Assembly: GCA_027946365.1 (NCBI GenBank)
Contig: JAPEUQ010000012.1
Span: 868,001-932,000 of the forward strand
Length of the DNA stretch: 64,000 bases
Reading direction: 5' to 3'
Source: Kalmusia sp. IMI 367209
Lineage: Eukaryota; Ascomycota; Dothideomycetes; Pleosporales; Didymosphaeriaceae
The notes under the pieces are model-generated. The model was given only the letters and a program-made list of their open reading frames with translations, was not told the DNA's origin and made no database searches. The first letter of the stretch is position 1; each line of letters opens with the position of its first letter. Below, one piece after another: positions 60,316-64,000 of the stretch. The position numbers and the translations under genes are program-made.

Positions 60316-60999
60316 TGTGGTGGGCGCTTGGTTCGGTGGACCGTGTCGCGTGCGGCGGGCGGTGAACCGACCGCTAGAGTGAATGAGCCGATCGACAGGA
60401 GGAGCACTACGTCGTTGCTGCCATTGGGAAAGTGGGCAAAGGAGAGAAGCGAAAAGAAACCAACTACGAACAAAGGAGGAGAACCTAACAGGAGGAATTA
60501 CAATTGCAGGTGAACACCTTCCACGGGCTTGGCTCGGAATCTTGAATGCCAAATGCAGTCTAGTTAATGCCTGGGTGCCCGGCTCAAACGGAGCCCCCTT
60601 GTCACACATCCACCCCTTCCCCTGGACCCAAAACACAGGAATGCGGCTTGTAGCGCTCGAACTTGCCTCTATTCTGTCTGTCTTGACCGTCATATTTTGC
60701 TGGCGCCAGCGCCATACAGAACAAGTCAAATGTTCACGATTTTCACACTTTCAGGGTCTTTCCTGATGGAGTCTAGACGATCCCCCTCCACAATTAAGCT
60801 TAAATATGACCCTTGCTGATAGGGGCTAGACGCATGTTGGGGTAAATGCTACCCATGTAATTATATTAATCACAAGGGCCTATTCTACATTGAGAGCGTC
60901 ACGATGCCGACAGACCCCACCTAGCGGATCTGGCCACAGTTTCGTTTGTACAGTCGTCGTTTTAGTACGATTACTTGCTACGTAGACTTCGTGATCTCA
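60316..60999. other. Intergenic region between CCT6 and the mannosidase
   Basis: It holds the mannosidase promoter and leader and the CCT6 3' region. The mannosidase frame stays open through much of it, but without protein features. No other gene was recognised. Confidence 0.4.
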
Positions 61000-63125
61000 T
61001 TACTCCTCTTGGCCCGGGCCTGGTTGTCGTCCCTGAAAATGTAGAGTTAGGACATGAACTCTAGTCCGTCATTGTAAGCACTTACCATTTGCCGTGCCTT
61101 GAGCATCTCATCGCACAGGAGCAAGTTGGAAGCAATCCCAGTACTCGATGCGATTGCATTGCGGAGTACTCGGAACGAATCATAGACTCCCTCTTGCATG
61201 GGGTCCATGGCCTCCCCGGTAGCCAGGTTCAAACCGACGACATTGCCCTCGGCATATTCGTCCTGCAACGCAGCAACTATATCACAGTCAGTCCAAGAAC
61301 CATCATGCAATATGGGGTAAGGTCATACGGGAATCTTGGATGTCGTGCCCTGAGTTCGCCGCAAGGGTCTTGGGAATGACAAGCAATGCATCAGCAAATG
61401 CAGCCACGCCCCATTTTGCCTTTCCTTTGACCGTCTTGCGAAAGCTTTCGCTCAGCAGATGTGATGCGCAGGCGACTTGGAACGCTCCTCCCCCCGGAAC
61501 GACGCTCTTGTCCACGATCATGTTGTACACGCTCCTCAGTCCATCTCGGACCGCATCCTTGATTTGTGTGATGGTGTGCGAGTTGGGTCCTTTGATCAAC
61601 AGTGTGACAGATTTAGGCTCCTTCACATCCTCCTACATGGGGTAAGCTAGACCCGTATTCTAAGTTAGGTTCACTTACAACGAATGTGTACTTCTCCTCG
61701 CCTAATTGATGCTCATATACTGAGCCTGCCCAGCCAAGCACATCTGGGGTTAGGTCATCAACGCTGTTTTGTGCGATGCCTCCACAGACAAGCTGCAAGC
61801 GCTCCATGTTCCGTCTCTTGGCTCTCCGTAGTGCGAATATGCCGTTTTTGACCAGCACATCCAAACTAAGCGGATCGATACCCTTTTGATTTATTATCAC
61901 AAAGCCCTTCTTGGGGTCGTCCCCGCAAACTTCCTTTTTCAGCTCAACAATCTTCCTGAGCTTCTCGTCTACGAATCGTCGCTCACTTTCCACAAGCTTC
62001 TCCCTCTGCTCGGCGCTTGAATAGTAGAACCCAGAATTTATTTCCGACTTCTCGTATTCCAAACTGACATTGAGAGTGAGAATGTGGGCGTTCTCAACGC
62101 GTTTAGGCATGTCTGGGTGTCTTGCACCATGATCCAGCGCAAGGCCACGTATGAGCTGTGTATCTGCCGCAGTGCGATGTTGCATCGTCATGATCTCAAC
62201 CATGTGCAGATCAGGTTTCTCTGGCGCTTGGTAAATGGCAAGAACGGCGTCAACGATGTCGGGAGTCAGTTGTTCGGCGAGCGTAGTGTCTAGCTTTGTA
62301 GCTAACGATGTTCGAGCAACAGAGAGAAGCAGTTCTCGGTCAACCTCCTTGTTCAACTTGAACTCGTCAAGAAACTAAATGCTATTAACATCTTCACGTT
62401 GTTCGCGCATGTCCAACGCACCTTGAGTGCTTCGGTTTTCGCGATCTCATATCCGTCCGTGATTACGCGTGGATGAAGACCTTCTGCGATATATCGATCC
62501 GCCTGCTTTAATAGTTCGCCAACTAAAAGTACGACTGATGTGGTTCCGTCTCCAGTGATTTCGTCTTGAGCGGTCGCTGCTCGCGCAATCATGACCTGAG
62601 CTTATGAGCATCGAAATGGGGTTAATCGAAGGGTCTCGTCAGAGGCACGTACAGCTGTGGGGTTTTGAATTTGCTGTATCAACGTTAGCCGCCTGCCGAC
62701 TTGGACTGCCTGATTCAACACACCATTTCCTTGAGTAAGACGCTGCCATCTTTCGTGAGCTTGATCTGCAAAGTGTTTAGCTCTAGGACTGCTGGACTAT
62801 ATCATGTTGACATACAGCACCTGCACCATCTACAAGCCTAAACAATGTCAGCGTCTTTCATCGTCAAAATAGAGGGGCAAAGTCACATCTTCAGAGTACC
62901 GCGAGGCCCAAGATTGGACGCTAAGACCTACTCTGCAGTAAGTCAAACCGTAAATCTGAGTAATTTGCATACTGTCGCACCTTCTGCAAGCCCTCACCAG
63001 CAGATATGTTCACTTGAAGAGCTTCCCCGCGCCGCTGTCCAAAAGTTAATTTCGTCGCAAAGCTTGACTGAGGGGTGACTGACCCTTGACTCGGCCTTGG
63101 GATTGAGAAGCTGCGCAGCCGACAT
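61000..63125 (-). CDS. CCT6: T-complex protein 1 subunit zeta (CCT6 chaperonin subunit)
   Basis: Eleven exons are inferred: 63084-63125, 62981-63034, 62887-62927, 62816-62837, 62724-62765, 62653-62673, 62422-62595, 61679-62374, 61329-61632, 61086-61276 and 61000-61032, totalling 539 residues, the normal CCT6 length. The product begins [20 protein letters not shown]. It shows [20 protein letters not shown], the ATPase motif GDGTT (89-93), [32 protein letters not shown] and [15 protein letters not shown]. It is one of eight paralogous subunits of the cytosolic ring that folds actin and tubulin. The first 74 residues are spread over six exons of 21-54 bases, which makes the gene easy to mispredict. 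It diverges from NOP56 over 268 bases. Confidence 0.94.
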
Positions 63126-63393
63126 GATTACGACGATGCTATCGGGAAGATCTGAAAGAAAGCAACAAAGTCTTGTTCTGCTACAGCGGAAGCCTGGCTG
63201 TTTTCGCGTATGTCGCGTTCCATAATTTACTGCCAAGACACTAGGCTTTACGTTGTTCCGCTCGCAGCTCCGCAAATTCTCGAGCTTCGACGATTTTTCG
63301 CGGAGCTACCCATTGCGATAATTCACAACGATTGTTCACCACCGCCAACTGTCCTGTAGGCCTACGCTTTAAGCAAGGCACCTACATCCTAAG
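63126..63393. promoter_or_regulatory. Bidirectional promoter of CCT6 and NOP56
   Basis: Only 268 bases separate the two start codons, so promoter elements must be shared or closely packed. Both genes are growth-linked (protein folding and ribosome biogenesis). No specific site was named. Confidence 0.5.
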
Positions 63394-64000
63394 ATGTCGT
63401 CCGTGGATTATCTGCTTCACGAAAATTCAGTGGGCTTTGCGGTCCGTACACAGGCTCTCCATCACAATGCGCCACTGACAAGGGCAGGTCTTCAAAGTCG
63501 TCAATTCCCCCGATACGATTGGCAACCGCTTGAAAGAAGTTCAAGACGCTGTAAATGACCTCGCCAAATTCGGAAAGACGGTGGAGCTCGTGGGCTTGAC
63601 ACCGTTTACTGGAACGCAGCAGGCACTGCAAGAGATCAACGACGTGTCGGAAGGGATTTTGAGCGACTTCCTCCGTGCTACGCTTGAATCGAATCTTCCC
63701 AAGGCATCAAAGAAGAAATCCATAACCTTAGGAGTATGGGAGAAGGTACGAGAATTGCGCGCGTGGGAGATGATGCGCTAATTCATGTACAGAATCTTGC
63801 CGGTAGCATTAAGGCTGCCTTCCCCAACTTATCATGCGAGACCGGCGATACGAACCCAGTCTGCGCAGACTTGCTGCGTGGGCTTCGTCAGCATGGACAG
63901 AAGTTGATCAAGCAACTTCAACCTGGCGATATTGAGAGATCCGTTCTTGGTCTTGGTCACGCATACTCGAGAGCAAAGGTCAAGTTCTCAGTAGCCAAGC
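63394..64000 (+). CDS. NOP56: Box C/D snoRNP core protein Nop56, 5' part
   Basis: Exons 63394-63441, 63488-63745 and 63793 to the window edge; the gene runs off the end, so about 170 residues are visible. The first donor is GTCCGT, the second GTACGA. The sequence begins MSSVDYLLHENSVGFAVFKV. It contains NRLKEVQDAVNDLAKFGKTV, ISEG-like NDVSEGILSDFL, NLAGSIKAAFPNLSCETGD and DLLRGLRQHGQKLIKQL, ending GLGHAYSRAKVKFSV. The NLAGSIKAAFP and HGQKLIKQL blocks separate Nop56 from its paralogue Nop58. Nop56 is a nucleolar core protein of box C/D snoRNPs that guide 2'-O-methylation of rRNA. Confidence 0.92.

Noticed and set aside
60316..60729. Longer N-terminus for the GH47 mannosidase
   Set aside because: The frame is open upstream, but the added part would bury the signal anchor and shows no conserved feature.

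Overview
The window is nuclear DNA of a filamentous ascomycete (Pezizomycotina, most likely a Dothideomycete). Genes are split by many 45-60 nt GT-AG introns. Conserved eukaryotic proteins are present (S20, eIF3e, CCT zeta, Nop56, Apc2). The centre carries a DHN-melanin gene set: non-reducing PKS, a C2H2 plus Zn2Cys6 regulator of the CMR1 type, and a hydroxynaphthalene reductase. All exon models were derived by eye from splice signals, phase and protein-family knowledge; no alignment was run.

Left flank (1-17.3 kb), compact housekeeping DNA: SDS23-type CBS protein, a 14-cysteine secreted protein, a membrane-anchored prolyl 4-hydroxylase-like oxygenase, delta-9 acyl-CoA desaturase with a cytochrome b5 tail, ribosomal protein S20, a CUE-domain protein (Cue3/ASCC2 type), APC/C subunit 2, FKBP12 with a possible mitochondrial N-terminal extension, and prefoldin subunit 3 in six exons.

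Centre (17.3-49.2 kb), gene-poor: PKS1 (minus) and CMR1 (plus) diverge across an 11.4 kb stretch without a convincing gene, and BRN1 lies 4.3 kb beyond CMR1. PKS1 makes 1,3,6,8-tetrahydroxynaphthalene, BRN1 reduces hydroxynaphthalene intermediates, and CMR1 is the expected pathway activator. Scytalone dehydratase and a laccase are not seen here. The 11.4 kb gap holds two adjacent hairpins and short tandem repeats.

Right flank (49.2-64 kb): a secreted Gln/Thr/Gly-repeat protein, eIF3e, mitochondrial ribosomal protein mL49, a modular cysteine-rich secreted-protein locus built from phase-0 duplicated exons that begin with a C-S-D-C-x-F-C motif (with frame breaks), a GH47 alpha-1,2-mannosidase, CCT zeta in eleven exons, and the 5' part of NOP56, cut by the window edge.

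The most novel-looking item is the modular CSDC-exon locus at 55.3-56.4 kb. Its repeats appear only when the exons are pieced together by phase. The most biologically coherent item is the melanin cluster and its very long empty intergenic regions.
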